Positions 1 to 7,997 of a stretch of DNA of 64,000 nt are shown here, piece by piece (the stretch's first letter is position 1; the number at the start of each line of letters is the position of its first letter). The stretch spans positions 13,561 through 77,560 of the forward strand of contig CAZTTG010000020.1 in the NCBI GenBank assembly GCA_964615935.1, given 5' to 3'. The translations under genes and the position numbers were made by a program. The notes beneath the pieces were generated by a model. The model was not told the origin of the DNA. It searched no databases and saw only the letters and a program-made list of their open reading frames with translations. This DNA is from CAZTTG01 sp964615935 (lineage in GTDB: Bacteria > Planctomycetota > UBA1135 > GCA-002686595).

Positions 1-1
1 G

Positions 2-1495
2 AACGAGGATGAGAAGGCGCGTCCGCGCGCGGCACTGCCGGGGATCCTGATCCTCCTGGCCCTGCTAGGGATCTACCACCTCGACGGCGGCTTCCTGCAC
101 TGCGTCGACTCGATGGCGAGCCACCACCTCCCCATCAGCATCGTGCGGGAGGGGAATCTGTCGTTCCGCCCGGTCGAGGCGCCCGCGCTGTTCCGGTGGA
201 ACCTCCCCGGCAGGCGCAACCCGAGCGGGGACGCCTTCCAGAGCTGGAACGACGTCCACGCCGGCAAGCCGATGTCCCACTGGCGCGACACCGGACAGCT
301 CTCGCTCAATAGCATGCAGTTCTGCGTGGTGCGCTCGGTCCGCCCGGGCCTCTTCGTCAACACCTTCGGCATCGGACCGGGCCTGGTGGCCCTGCCGATC
401 TTCGCGGTCCTCATGGCGGCGAGCGACGACCTCGCGAGCGACGCGGCCGCCCAGTGGTACGGTGGCAAGTTCGTCGGAGCTCTCACCGTCTCCGTTTCGG
501 CGATCTTCGTCTTCCTCGCCGCCGCGCTCTTCCTGCGGCGCCGTTCGGCGGCGCTCCTGGCCCTCGCCTACGCCCTGGGCACCTGCGTGTGGAGCACCAG
601 CAGCCAGGCCCTGCTGCAGCACGGCCCGAACGCGATGTTCCTCGCCATGGGCGCATACTTCCTCTGCCGCATCGGGAGGCCGGGCCGCAGCGCGGTCTGG
701 TGCGGCCTGGCCCTGGGCGCGGCCTTCGTCTGCCGGCCGACCAGCCTTTTGGTCCTGGCGGCCGTCGGCGTCTGGCTGCTCTTCGCCCATCGCAAGGCGC
801 TCCTCCCCTACGCCCTGGGCGCCCTGCCCTTGCTGATCGCGGTGGCGGTCTACAACGACTGGTACCTCGGAGCCCCGTGGAGGTTCGGCCAGTCGGTGAT
901 CGCCCCCTTCATCGCCGAGCCCAAGACCGGCTCGCCACAGATGTGGCAGACGCCCATGCTCACGGGGCTGGCGGGGCTGCTCGCGAGCCCCTCCCGGGGG
1001 TTGTTCGTCTACTCGCCCTTCCTCCTGTTCGCCCTCTGGGGGGCGGTCGCCGTCTGGCGAGATCGGCGGTTCCAGGCCTTCAGGCCGCTCACCATCGCGC
1101 TGCCGGCGATCGTCTGCCTGGAGGCCAAGCACTTCGACTGGTGGAGCGGCTGGTCCTTCGGCTACCGGCACCTGGTCGACCTGGCGCCCCTGCTGGTCGT
1201 CCTGCTGGTGCCGATCGCCGCGGTGATCTTCCGGAGGCGGGCGCTCCTGGCCCTGTTCGCGGTCCTGCTCGCGTGGTCCGTCGGCGTGCAGGTCCTGGGC
1301 GCCTTCGCCTACAACCTCAGCGGCTGGAATGCCCGCGTCGTCGCGGGGCAGGAGGCGCCGCAGGACATCGACCGGCCCGAGCATCGCCACCGGCTCTGGT
1401 CGATCACCGACAGCCAGATCCCCTACTACCTCAGGCACTTCCGCGAGGCCCGGGATCTCCGGCAGGCGAAGATCCGCGCGGTCCTGAAGAAGTAG
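2..1495 (+). CDS. Polytopic membrane protein, GT-C (PMT/ArnT-like) glycosyltransferase candidate, 5' end cut
   Basis: The frame is open from the first bases of the window without a start, so the gene begins upstream and only the last 497 codons are seen. The product is very hydrophobic, with about ten membrane segments, beginning with one at roughly residues 11-25. An early lumenal stretch (SMASHHLPISIVREGNL, then a VNTFGIGPGLVALP segment) resembles an uncharacterised family of bacterial GT-C-like membrane proteins that transfer or flip lipid-linked sugars. No catalytic residue can be assigned from this fragment. The next gene converges on it 9 bases after its stop. Function is inferred from topology and weak family resemblance only. 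Confidence 0.6.
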   Translation, partial: NEDEKARPRAALPGILILLALLGIYHLDGGFLHCVDSMASHHLPISIVREGNLSFRPVEAPALFRWNLPGRRNPSGDAFQSWNDVHAGKPMSHWRDTGQLSLNSMQFCVVRSVRPGLFVNTFGIGPGLVALPIFAVLMAASDDLASDAAAQWYGGKFVGALTVSVSAIFVFLAAALFLRRRSAALLALAYALGTCVWSTSSQALLQHGPNAMFLAMGAYFLCRIGRPGRSAVWCGLALGAAFVCRPTSLLVLAAVGVWLLFAHRKALLPYALGALPLLIAVAVYNDWYLGAPWRFGQSVIAPFIAEPKTGSPQMWQTPMLTGLAGLLASPSRGLFVYSPFLLFALWGAVAVWRDRRFQAFRPLTIALPAIVCLEAKHFDWWSGWSFGYRHLVDLAPLLVVLLVPIAAVIFRRRALLALFAVLLAWSVGVQVLGAFAYNLSGWNARVVAGQEAPQDIDRPEHRHRLWSITDSQIPYYLRHFREARDLRQAKIRAVLKK

Positions 1496-1504
1496 CGAGG
1501 GGGG

Positions 1505-2863
1505 CTACTGCACGTAGCCGAGCGTCCGGAGCTGCTCCACCTGCTCCGGGGTGAGGGTGATCTCGTCGTCCTCCCCGTGGTACCGCCGCGCCCGCTCCTC
1601 GAGCTCCGTCAGGGAGCTGGCCAGGGACCGCACCCTCTTCGGGGAGAGGCGTGCGCGGTTGTTCCTCTCCCCCGGGTCCTCCCGCAGGTCGAACAGCATC
1701 GTCCCCTGGTCGCTGTCGGCGATGAGCTTCCAGCGCCCGCGGATCGCCGAGCGGATCCGCAGCTCGTACCCGCTGCCGTCCGGCCGCTTCAGCATGCGCT
1801 GGAGGTGGGAGTAGAGGATCCGGTCCTCGAAGGTCCCGGTCTCGCCCTCCACGAGCGGCACCAGGCTGACCCCCTCGTGCTCGGACCGCGCCGCGAAGCC
1901 CAGGAGCTCCGAGAGCGTGGGCAGGAGATCCAGCAGGCTGACCGGCGTGGAGACCGTCCGGCCGCCGGCCCACTCGGGCGATCCGTGGAGGACGAGCGGG
2001 ACGTTCAGCACCTCCCCGAAGAGGGTGAAGCCGTGGGTCGTCCCCCCGTGGTCCCGGAACTCCTCGCCGTGATCGCTGGTGATCACCACCAGGGCGTTGT
2101 CGCGCCAGCCGAAGCGCTCGAAGAGCTCCTCGATGGCGGCGTCCAGGTAGCGGATCTCGCTGTCGTAGGCGGCGATGGCGTCCTCGACGGGGTCCGCCCG
2201 GGAGCGATACCAGGGCTCGCGCCCCTCGTAGGGCAGGTGCGGCTCCATGTAGTGGAGGTAGACGAAGGCGCGCTCGGCCTCCTCGATCTCCTCCTGCCAC
2301 TCCAGCAGCTTGGCGTGGACGGCACCGGATCCCTGGTTGCAGTAGCTCTGGAAGCGGTCGAAGCCCTGGTCGAACCCCCCCATCGCGCCGACGTTGACGT
2401 TGTCGGTGACCGCGAAGGTCGCGTAGCCATGAGCCTGGAAGAGCTCGCCGATGGTCTCCAGCTCGGCGGGGATCCGGTGGATGGGGACCCTCCACTCGTC
2501 GGCCGCCATCAGCCCGGTGAGGACCTGGTGCTGGAAGGGATGCAGCGAGGTGAAGAGCGAGGCCGTGGCGGGCGCGGTCCAGGAGGAGGGCGAGCAGGCG
2601 TTCTGAAAGACCACCCCCTCGGCGGCCAGCCCCGCCAGGAAGGGCGCCGTCTCCTTCCCGTAGCCGTGGAAGGACAGGTGGTCGGCGCGGAGCGTGTCGA
2701 TCACGATGAAGACGACGTCGGCGCCCTCGAAGGTGGGGGGCTCCTCCCCCTGCCGACAGGAGACCGTCAGGGCCAGGAGCCCGGCGAGCGCCAGCATCCC
2801 CGAGCGACGCGCTGCACCTCGAGCTCTCACGGCTCCCATGCTACGGGGGGTCCTGAGCGCCAT
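1505..2863 (-). CDS. Sulfatase-family lipoprotein with Thr instead of the formylglycine Cys
   Basis: Alkaline-phosphatase-superfamily protein with the sulfatase opening DVVFIVIDTLRADHLS (about residues 49-64) and a later TSDHGEEFRDHG metal-binding motif. The segment where sulfatases carry C-x-P-x-R reads WTAPATASLFTS, so the aligned nucleophile is Thr96. A nearby CSPSS at residues 90-94 is out of register and lacks the Arg. The enzyme is therefore unlikely to be a formylglycine sulfatase and could be a phospho- or sulfo-transferase/hydrolase using Thr. A lipobox (LTVSC, Cys36) predicts an exported lipoprotein. An internal ATG at 2839 avoids the 23-bp overlap with the upstream sulfatase and may be the true start. 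Confidence 0.85.
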   Translation of the reverse strand: MALRTPRSMGAVRARGAARRSGMLALAGLLALTVSCRQGEEPPTFEGADVVFIVIDTLRADHLSFHGYGKETAPFLAGLAAEGVVFQNACSPSSWTAPATASLFTSLHPFQHQVLTGLMAADEWRVPIHRIPAELETIGELFQAHGYATFAVTDNVNVGAMGGFDQGFDRFQSYCNQGSGAVHAKLLEWQEEIEEAERAFVYLHYMEPHLPYEGREPWYRSRADPVEDAIAAYDSEIRYLDAAIEELFERFGWRDNALVVITSDHGEEFRDHGGTTHGFTLFGEVLNVPLVLHGSPEWAGGRTVSTPVSLLDLLPTLSELLGFAARSEHEGVSLVPLVEGETGTFEDRILYSHLQRMLKRPDGSGYELRIRSAIRGRWKLIADSDQGTMLFDLREDPGERNNRARLSPKRVRSLASSLTELEERARRYHGEDDEITLTPEQVEQLRTLGYVQ

Positions 2864-4286
2864 CCATCCCGCCCCGCTCTCGATCGCCCCGGCACGAGTC
2901 GCGCCACCGCTCGAGGCTCGCCGCCATGCGCGCCGCGATCTCCGGGAGCTCGTCGGCGAGGTCCCGGCTCTCGGCGGGGTCCGCCTCGAGGTCGTAGAGC
3001 TCGAAGCCCGCCAGCGGGCCGCCGCCCTCCGGAGCCGGGCCGGGGCGGACGAGCTTGTAGCGCGGCTCGATCCAGGCGAGGCGCCCTCCCGACTCGAACC
3101 CGATGGGACGGGACCTCTGGCCCGCCGTCTCGTCGACCAGCGAGAGGAGGCTGATCCCGTCCAGCTCCCGATCGCGCGGCGGGTCCAGGTCCAGGACCTC
3201 GAGGATCGTCGGCAGGTAGTCGCTGGTGACCGCGGCCCGATCGGTGACCCGGCCCGGGGCGATCCGCTCGGGCCACTCCCAGACGGCCGGCACCCGGATC
3301 CCGCCCTCGTAGAGGCTGCGCTTTCGGCCGCGGAAGGGTCCCGACGAGCCGGGGGCGTCGGCCTTGCCCTCGGGGCCGTTGTCCGAGCAGAAGAAGAGCA
3401 TCGTGCTCCCGGCCACCCCCAGCTCCCTCAGCTCGGCGCGCAGCCGTCCGATCTGCTCGTCCATGGCGGTGATGGCGCCGAGGTAGTGCTGCATCTCCGG
3501 GGACAGCTCTGCGTAGAGCGCCCGGTGCTCGGGTCCGGCCACGACCGGCAGGTGCGGCGTGTGGAACCAGACGACGGCGAAGAAGGGGCGCCCCGAGCGG
3601 ACGGCCTCCCGGACGAAGGGGATGGCGCGGTCCATGAGGATCCGGGAGTCGTCGCCCTCGAGGTTCCGCTCGGCCCGGGTCTCCTCCCCGGTCCAGTAGG
3701 CGGTCCCGTAGGGCTCGCCCGTCTCGGGATGGAGCATGGGGTTCCAGGTGGGCACCTTGGCCTCGGTGGAGAAGCAGGCGTCGAAGCCCCTCTCCCAGGG
3801 CGGCGCGTAGTGCTTCGCGCCGCGCGCTCCGCCGCGGTTGGAGTCCTTCTCGAGGCGGGTCAGGGTTCCCAGGTGCCACTTGCCGAAGTGGCCGGTGCGG
3901 TAGCCGCGCTCGCGCAGGAGGTCGGCGAGCTGGACCTCCTCCTCCGGCAGGTGTCCGCTGTTGGCTCCCCGGATGCCGTAGCGGTAGGGGTGCCGCCCGG
4001 TCAGGGCGCTCCCCCGCGTGGGGCTGCACACCGGCGCGGCCGAGTAGAAGCGGGTGAAGCGCAGGCCGGCGGCGGCCATGGCGTCCAGGTGGGGCGTGCG
4101 GATCGTTTCGTTTCCGTTGAATCCCACGTCGCCCCAGCCGAGGTCGTCGGCCATGAGCAGGACGACGTTGGGTCGGCGCTCGGCGGATTCCTCCGGGGAA
4201 ACGGCCTCTCCGCCGGTCCGAGGCTGGACGCAGGAAGCGGCGATCAGGAGGAGCGGAAGCAGGCGAAGGGAGGGCGAGGGCTGCAT
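2841..4286 (-). CDS. Formylglycine-dependent sulfatase, lipoprotein
   Basis: Type I sulfatase of about normal length (481 residues). Residues 1-19 form a lipoprotein signal ending LIAASC. The metal-binding start NVVLLMADDLGWGD is at 40-53, and the formylglycine motif CSPTR with Cys87 lies in the usual context (VCSPTRGSALTGR). A C-terminal metal motif (CSDNGPEG) and the EGGIRVPAVWEWP segment are also present. It should hydrolyse sulfate esters of an exported substrate, probably glycans, outside the cytoplasm. It overlaps the next sulfatase gene on the same strand, so the two are probably co-transcribed. No formylglycine-generating enzyme is encoded in this window. Confidence 0.93.
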   Translation of the reverse strand: MQPSPSLRLLPLLLIAASCVQPRTGGEAVSPEESAERRPNVVLLMADDLGWGDVGFNGNETIRTPHLDAMAAAGLRFTRFYSAAPVCSPTRGSALTGRHPYRYGIRGANSGHLPEEEVQLADLLRERGYRTGHFGKWHLGTLTRLEKDSNRGGARGAKHYAPPWERGFDACFSTEAKVPTWNPMLHPETGEPYGTAYWTGEETRAERNLEGDDSRILMDRAIPFVREAVRSGRPFFAVVWFHTPHLPVVAGPEHRALYAELSPEMQHYLGAITAMDEQIGRLRAELRELGVAGSTMLFFCSDNGPEGKADAPGSSGPFRGRKRSLYEGGIRVPAVWEWPERIAPGRVTDRAAVTSDYLPTILEVLDLDPPRDRELDGISLLSLVDETAGQRSRPIGFESGGRLAWIEPRYKLVRPGPAPEGGGPLAGFELYDLEADPAESRDLADELPEIAARMAASLERWRDSCRGDRERGGMDGAQDPP

Positions 4287-4336
4287 GGCGATCGTAGAGT
4301 AGGGGCCGCGTCGTCGGATGGCGCCGAGGAAACCGG

Positions 4337-5221
4337 ATGAAGCCTTGGATCTCCCTGCTCTGCTGCCTCGCGGGCGCCTGCGCCAGCGCGGGCGGCGCGC
4401 ACCGGCTCACTCCCCCGCCCGTGGAGTGGCGGCTCGACCCCTTCTACGAGAAGCACGTCAGCGCGGGCGGCCTCCCGGTGCTGGCCTCGGGCCGCGTGCC
4501 CGACCAGGCGCTCTACGAGGCGGCCTGGCTGATCGACCGCATGCTCGCGGGGCGCGCGGACGTGCGCCAGGCCCTGATCGCCAACCGCGTGCGCTTCGCG
4601 GTCATGGCCCACGACGAGCACACCACGCGGATCCCCGAGCACTCCGATCTGGCGCCCGCGCGCTACTGGGATCGCCGGGCCCGCGGTCTGGGGGCCACCC
4701 GGGTGCGGCCGGCGGTGAGCTGCGGGGCCGAGAACCTGCTGGGCTACGAGGGGGATCCCTACAGCACCGAGAACATCCTGATTCACGAATTCGCCCACGC
4801 GATCCACGAGATGGGGATGTCCTCGGTCGATCCCACCTTCGACGAGCGCCTGGAGGCCGTCTACCGGGCCGCCATGGCGGCCGGCCGCTTCGAGGACAAG
4901 TACGCCTCGATCAACCGCAACGAGTACTGGGCCGAGGGCGTGCAGTCCTGGTTCGACACCAACCGCGAGAACGACCGCGACCACAACCACGTGGACACGC
5001 GCGAGGAGCTCCTCGAGTACGACCCGGCCCTCGCGGCGCTCGTCGCCGAGGTCTTCCCCGCCAGCGACTGGCGCTACGTCCACCCGCGGGACCGGGACGA
5101 GCCCGGCCACCTCGCCGGCTGGGACCGCTCCAGCGCACCCGTCTTTCGCTGGCCCCCGGAGCTGGAGGAGTGGTACCGCACCCACGGCGTCGAGATGCGC
5201 CGGCGGCGGGAGGGGCGCTGA
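4337..5221 (+). CDS. Zincin-like metallopeptidase-family lipoprotein
   Basis: A 294-residue exported protein. The signal MKPWISLLCCLAGAC has Cys-containing lipobox candidates. The central segment ILIHEFAHAIHEMG contains the zinc motif HEFAH, and about 50 residues later NEYWAEGVQSWFDT supplies a plausible third zinc ligand (Glu), the arrangement of gluzincin or anthrax-lethal-factor-like folds. Start choice is supported by GAGGAA about 8 bases upstream of the ATG at 4337. It is transcribed divergently from the sulfatase at 2841-4286 with only 50 bases between them. The substrate is unknown. The family is mostly annotated as hypothetical, so peptidase activity is an inference from the motif. 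Confidence 0.8.
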   Translation: MKPWISLLCCLAGACASAGGAHRLTPPPVEWRLDPFYEKHVSAGGLPVLASGRVPDQALYEAAWLIDRMLAGRADVRQALIANRVRFAVMAHDEHTTRIPEHSDLAPARYWDRRARGLGATRVRPAVSCGAENLLGYEGDPYSTENILIHEFAHAIHEMGMSSVDPTFDERLEAVYRAAMAAGRFEDKYASINRNEYWAEGVQSWFDTNRENDRDHNHVDTREELLEYDPALAALVAEVFPASDWRYVHPRDRDEPGHLAGWDRSSAPVFRWPPELEEWYRTHGVEMRRRREGR

Positions 5222-5225
5222 TCCC

Positions 5226-5759
5226 TCAGTCGCCGAGGATCAGGACGACTCCGTCGGTTCCGGGCTCGACCTCGACCGGGGCCGAGGTGCGCTCTCCGAG
5301 GCGCGCGCGCAGGAGGTGCCTGCCGGGCTCCATGGGGCCCAGGATGAACCGGCCCCTCCCGTCGGTGCGCGTGACGAGCTCCCCGCGGCGGGCCGACCAG
5401 TCGAAGCGCTCGGCGGCGAGGCGGGTGAGGAGCTCGCGAGCGGTGGCCGCGCCCCGACGCACCGCCGGGACGGTGGACGGGGTCGTCCGGCTGCCCGCGG
5501 TGATGCCGTCGTCCGGCGCGAGCTCCGAGTCCGCCATGATCAGGCGGATGCGGCCCGTCTCGACCCGCAGCTCCTCGGCGGCGGCCTGGGTGAGCTGGGC
5601 GCGAGAGCCCTGCCCCTCTTCGACCTTGCCGGTCATGACGGAGATCGCTCCGTCCCGTCCGAGGTGGATCCGCGCGGCCACGGGGATGGGCCGCGTGCCG
5701 CGACCCCGCTGCCGGCCGGAGGAGGCTCCCGGCGTCACCGCGAGGATGGGCTCCTTCAT
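5226..5759 (-). pseudogene. Chimeric remnant: molybdopterin subunit N-part fused to a carboxypeptidase-regulatory-like tail
   Basis: Residues 1-120 match the start of isoquinoline 1-oxidoreductase/xanthine-dehydrogenase-type molybdopterin subunits (ISVMTGKVEEGQGSRAQL, then ELAPDDGITAGSRTTPST). At about residue 130, just after TRTDGR, the sequence switches to FILGPMEPGRHLLRA and an end like that of the neighbouring repeat protein at 6338-7840 (FILGPMEPGTHHVRA). The DNA around the shared GPMEPG (5327-5350 against about 6524-6547) is almost identical. Most of the roughly 700-residue catalytic subunit is missing. I read this as a deletion that joined two genes at short homology. It lies 3 bases after the 2Fe-2S gene, in the usual operon order, and is probably inactive. 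Confidence 0.75.
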
Positions 5760-5762
5760 CGA

Positions 5763-6226
5763 TCACCGCCTCTGCGCCGCGCGACGGATCGCGCTCAGGA
5801 TCTTCGGATAGCCGATGCAGCGGCAGATGTTGCCGTTCATCCACTTCACGATCCGCTCGTCGGTGGGCGCGGGATCCGCCTCGAGCAGGGCCGCGGCGCT
5901 CAGGATCATCCCGGGCGTGCAGTAGCCGCACTGCATGGCGCCTCCGCGAGGAAGACCTCTTGGAGCGGGTGCAGGACCTCCCCCTCCGCCAGCTCCTCGA
6001 TGGTCGTGACCGATCGGCCATGGACGTCGCCCATCAGCACCACGCAGGACCGCGCGGGTCGATCATCCAGGAGGACCGTGCACGCCCCGCACAGCGCTTC
6101 TCCGCACCCGTACTTCGTGCCGGTGAGGTGCAGGTCCTCGCGCAGCACTTCCAGCAGGCTGCGCCCCGGGTGGGTGGTGATGCTCCTCGCCTTCCCGTTC
6201 ACGGTCAGCTCGACGGTGACGTTCAT
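5763..6226 (-). pseudogene. Xanthine-dehydrogenase-family 2Fe-2S subunit, frameshifted
   Basis: The first part (from ATG 6226, MNVTVELTVNGKARSI) carries the plant-type 2Fe-2S cluster motif YGCGEALCGACTVL. The second cluster domain (MQCGYCTPGM, then NGNICRCIGYPKIL) is present but in another frame. The frames meet near 5939-5943, where LAEG-AMQCGYC becomes LAEAPCSAAT. One extra G in the GGAGGCGCC stretch would restore one continuous protein of about 155 residues, ending at 5763. The partner molybdopterin subunit immediately downstream is itself broken, which favours real decay of the operon over a sequencing error. Confidence 0.85.
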
Positions 6227-6337
6227 GAACCATGTCTCCCGGCCGGACGGGCCCTTGTGCATGCCACTGGTACGAGGCGGTCCGCGATCGCACAACGACA
6301 ATCGGCGAAACCTGGATGCGGGGCCGGTGCGACGCGC

Positions 6338-7840
6338 TCAATCCGGGAAGACCAGCAGGACGCCCGTCATCCCCGGCCTCACTTCGATCCGATCCGTGAC
6401 CGGGCCACGATCGAGAAGGAGAGCGCGGATGTCGAGCTCGCCGCGATCGAATGCCTCGTGCTGCTCGGGTGTCAGGTAGAGCGGGCCATGGTCTTCCCGC
6501 TGGGCGCGGACGTGATGCGTACCTGGTTCCATGGGCCCCAGGATGAACTCGCCGTTCTTCCTGGATCGAGTTTCGAGCCGCCCTTCGATGGAATCGCACA
6601 CCGCCGTGATCGTCGCTCCGGCGAACACCTCCCCCGCGCCCGTCTGGACGATACCGGTCACGTACAGGGCCCGGTGAGCGACGAGGTGGAACTCGCGCTC
6701 CAGCTCTCCCTCCCGAAGCTCGATCGCTCGCCCGATGGGGCTCACCCAGTTGGGCTCGGGTCGGAAGGAATGCGCCGTGCTCCGACGCACGGGCCCGAGC
6801 CAGTACGACCCGGGCGGGACGTCCGGGAGCTCGAAACGGCCCTCGCCATCCGTCTCGGTTCGTACGTCGAGCTCCGTAGGAGGGCGGTAGGACAGGTAGC
6901 AGCTCGGTCTCGACTCGGCCCCAGCGGCATCGCGCGGGACCAGCTGAAGCGCCCAGTGGGCCACGGGCTCTCCGCTCTGGTCACGCACCGTCCCCACGAC
7001 CCGGAGCCCGGGCCTCCAGGTCCACTCCAGCACCCGCCTCTCACTCGGCTCCAGGCGGATCGGCTCGGGCCATCTCTCGAACCGTCCACCTCGATGAAAC
7101 TCGATCGCCAGGTCCTCAGCGCTCTCGACGCCAGCGAACGCCACGAGCCCCGTCGAATCGGTCTGCTGCCCGTCTCCCACCCTCTTGCCGTCGATCAAGA
7201 GGCCGCCCAGGCTCAGGGGGAAGAGCGTGACATCGAGCCCCTGCACCGGGCTCCCAGCTCCATCGTACACGTGCATGACGATCGCGGCGTGGGGGACGAG
7301 CTGGATGACCATGGGCGAGGAGGGAGAGCGGTGGCCATCGACCCACTGGCGCTCCTCCTCACCGTAGCCATCGGCCTCGACCGCGAACTCCCCGTCCTCG
7401 ATCTCGCTGCTGCTCAGCCTGAAGGCCCCGCGATCATCCACCTCGCGAGACTCCATTCTCCAGAACCCCCACCTGCCCCTGCGGCCCCACTTCACCCTCG
7501 CGGGCGATACGGGCGCGCCCGTCGTGGACGAGACCACCAGGCCGTGGAGGACCGGCGCCTCAGGGGGGCTCGCGGCGGCTGCGTTCCCACCGTCTACTCG
7601 ATCCGAGGTCCCGCCCTGCGAGGTCGAGACCGGCCCCCCTTCCTCCACTCCCGGGGGCTCACCGCTGTCGGGCGGTGGCTGCAGCGGTCCTGAGGCCGGC
7701 GCCACCGCTCCGGGACTCCGCGCCGCGCTGGCGACGTCCGGGGACTCACCTGGGCTGGAAGGCCCGGCCGCGTACCAGAGCCAGGCGCCCGGGATCCCCA
7801 GGATCAGAAGCACAGTGCCCAGCACTGTTCGCCGCTTCAT
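6338..7840 (-). CDS. Membrane-anchored carboxypeptidase-regulatory-like repeat protein
   Basis: About 500 residues. It starts with an uncleaved-looking hydrophobic anchor (MKRRTVLGTVLLILGIPGAW), followed by a Ser/Pro/Gly-rich linker of about 70 residues, then four or more CarboxypepD_reg-like beta-sandwich repeats. Typical repeat signatures are VVGTVRDQSGEPVAHW and DGEGRFELPDVPPGSYWLG. Such domains are structural or binding modules of the cell envelope, and no catalytic motif is seen. I start at ATG 7840, the Met just before the anchor; an in-frame ATG also exists at 7861. It is divergent from the sigma-factor fusion at 7998, whose C-terminal part has the same type of repeats, suggesting a functional pair. 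Confidence 0.75.
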   Translation of the reverse strand: MKRRTVLGTVLLILGIPGAWLWYAAGPSSPGESPDVASAARSPGAVAPASGPLQPPPDSGEPPGVEEGGPVSTSQGGTSDRVDGGNAAAASPPEAPVLHGLVVSSTTGAPVSPARVKWGRRGRWGFWRMESREVDDRGAFRLSSSEIEDGEFAVEADGYGEEERQWVDGHRSPSSPMVIQLVPHAAIVMHVYDGAGSPVQGLDVTLFPLSLGGLLIDGKRVGDGQQTDSTGLVAFAGVESAEDLAIEFHRGGRFERWPEPIRLEPSERRVLEWTWRPGLRVVGTVRDQSGEPVAHWALQLVPRDAAGAESRPSCYLSYRPPTELDVRTETDGEGRFELPDVPPGSYWLGPVRRSTAHSFRPEPNWVSPIGRAIELREGELEREFHLVAHRALYVTGIVQTGAGEVFAGATITAVCDSIEGRLETRSRKNGEFILGPMEPGTHHVRAQREDHGPLYLTPEQHEAFDRGELDIRALLLDRGPVTDRIEVRPGMTGVLLVFPD

Positions 7841-7997
7841 GGAATCAGCGTAGTCGCCCATGTCCCGTCCGGATAGCGCGAACCCGCAGGATGGCCGCGG
7901 GACCCGATCCCCGGGGCGTCCGGTGGTAGGATTCCCGTTCGGAAAGGCGATTCCCCGTCACGCCGGAGCGATCGGCCGCCCTCACCTGGTGAGCCCG

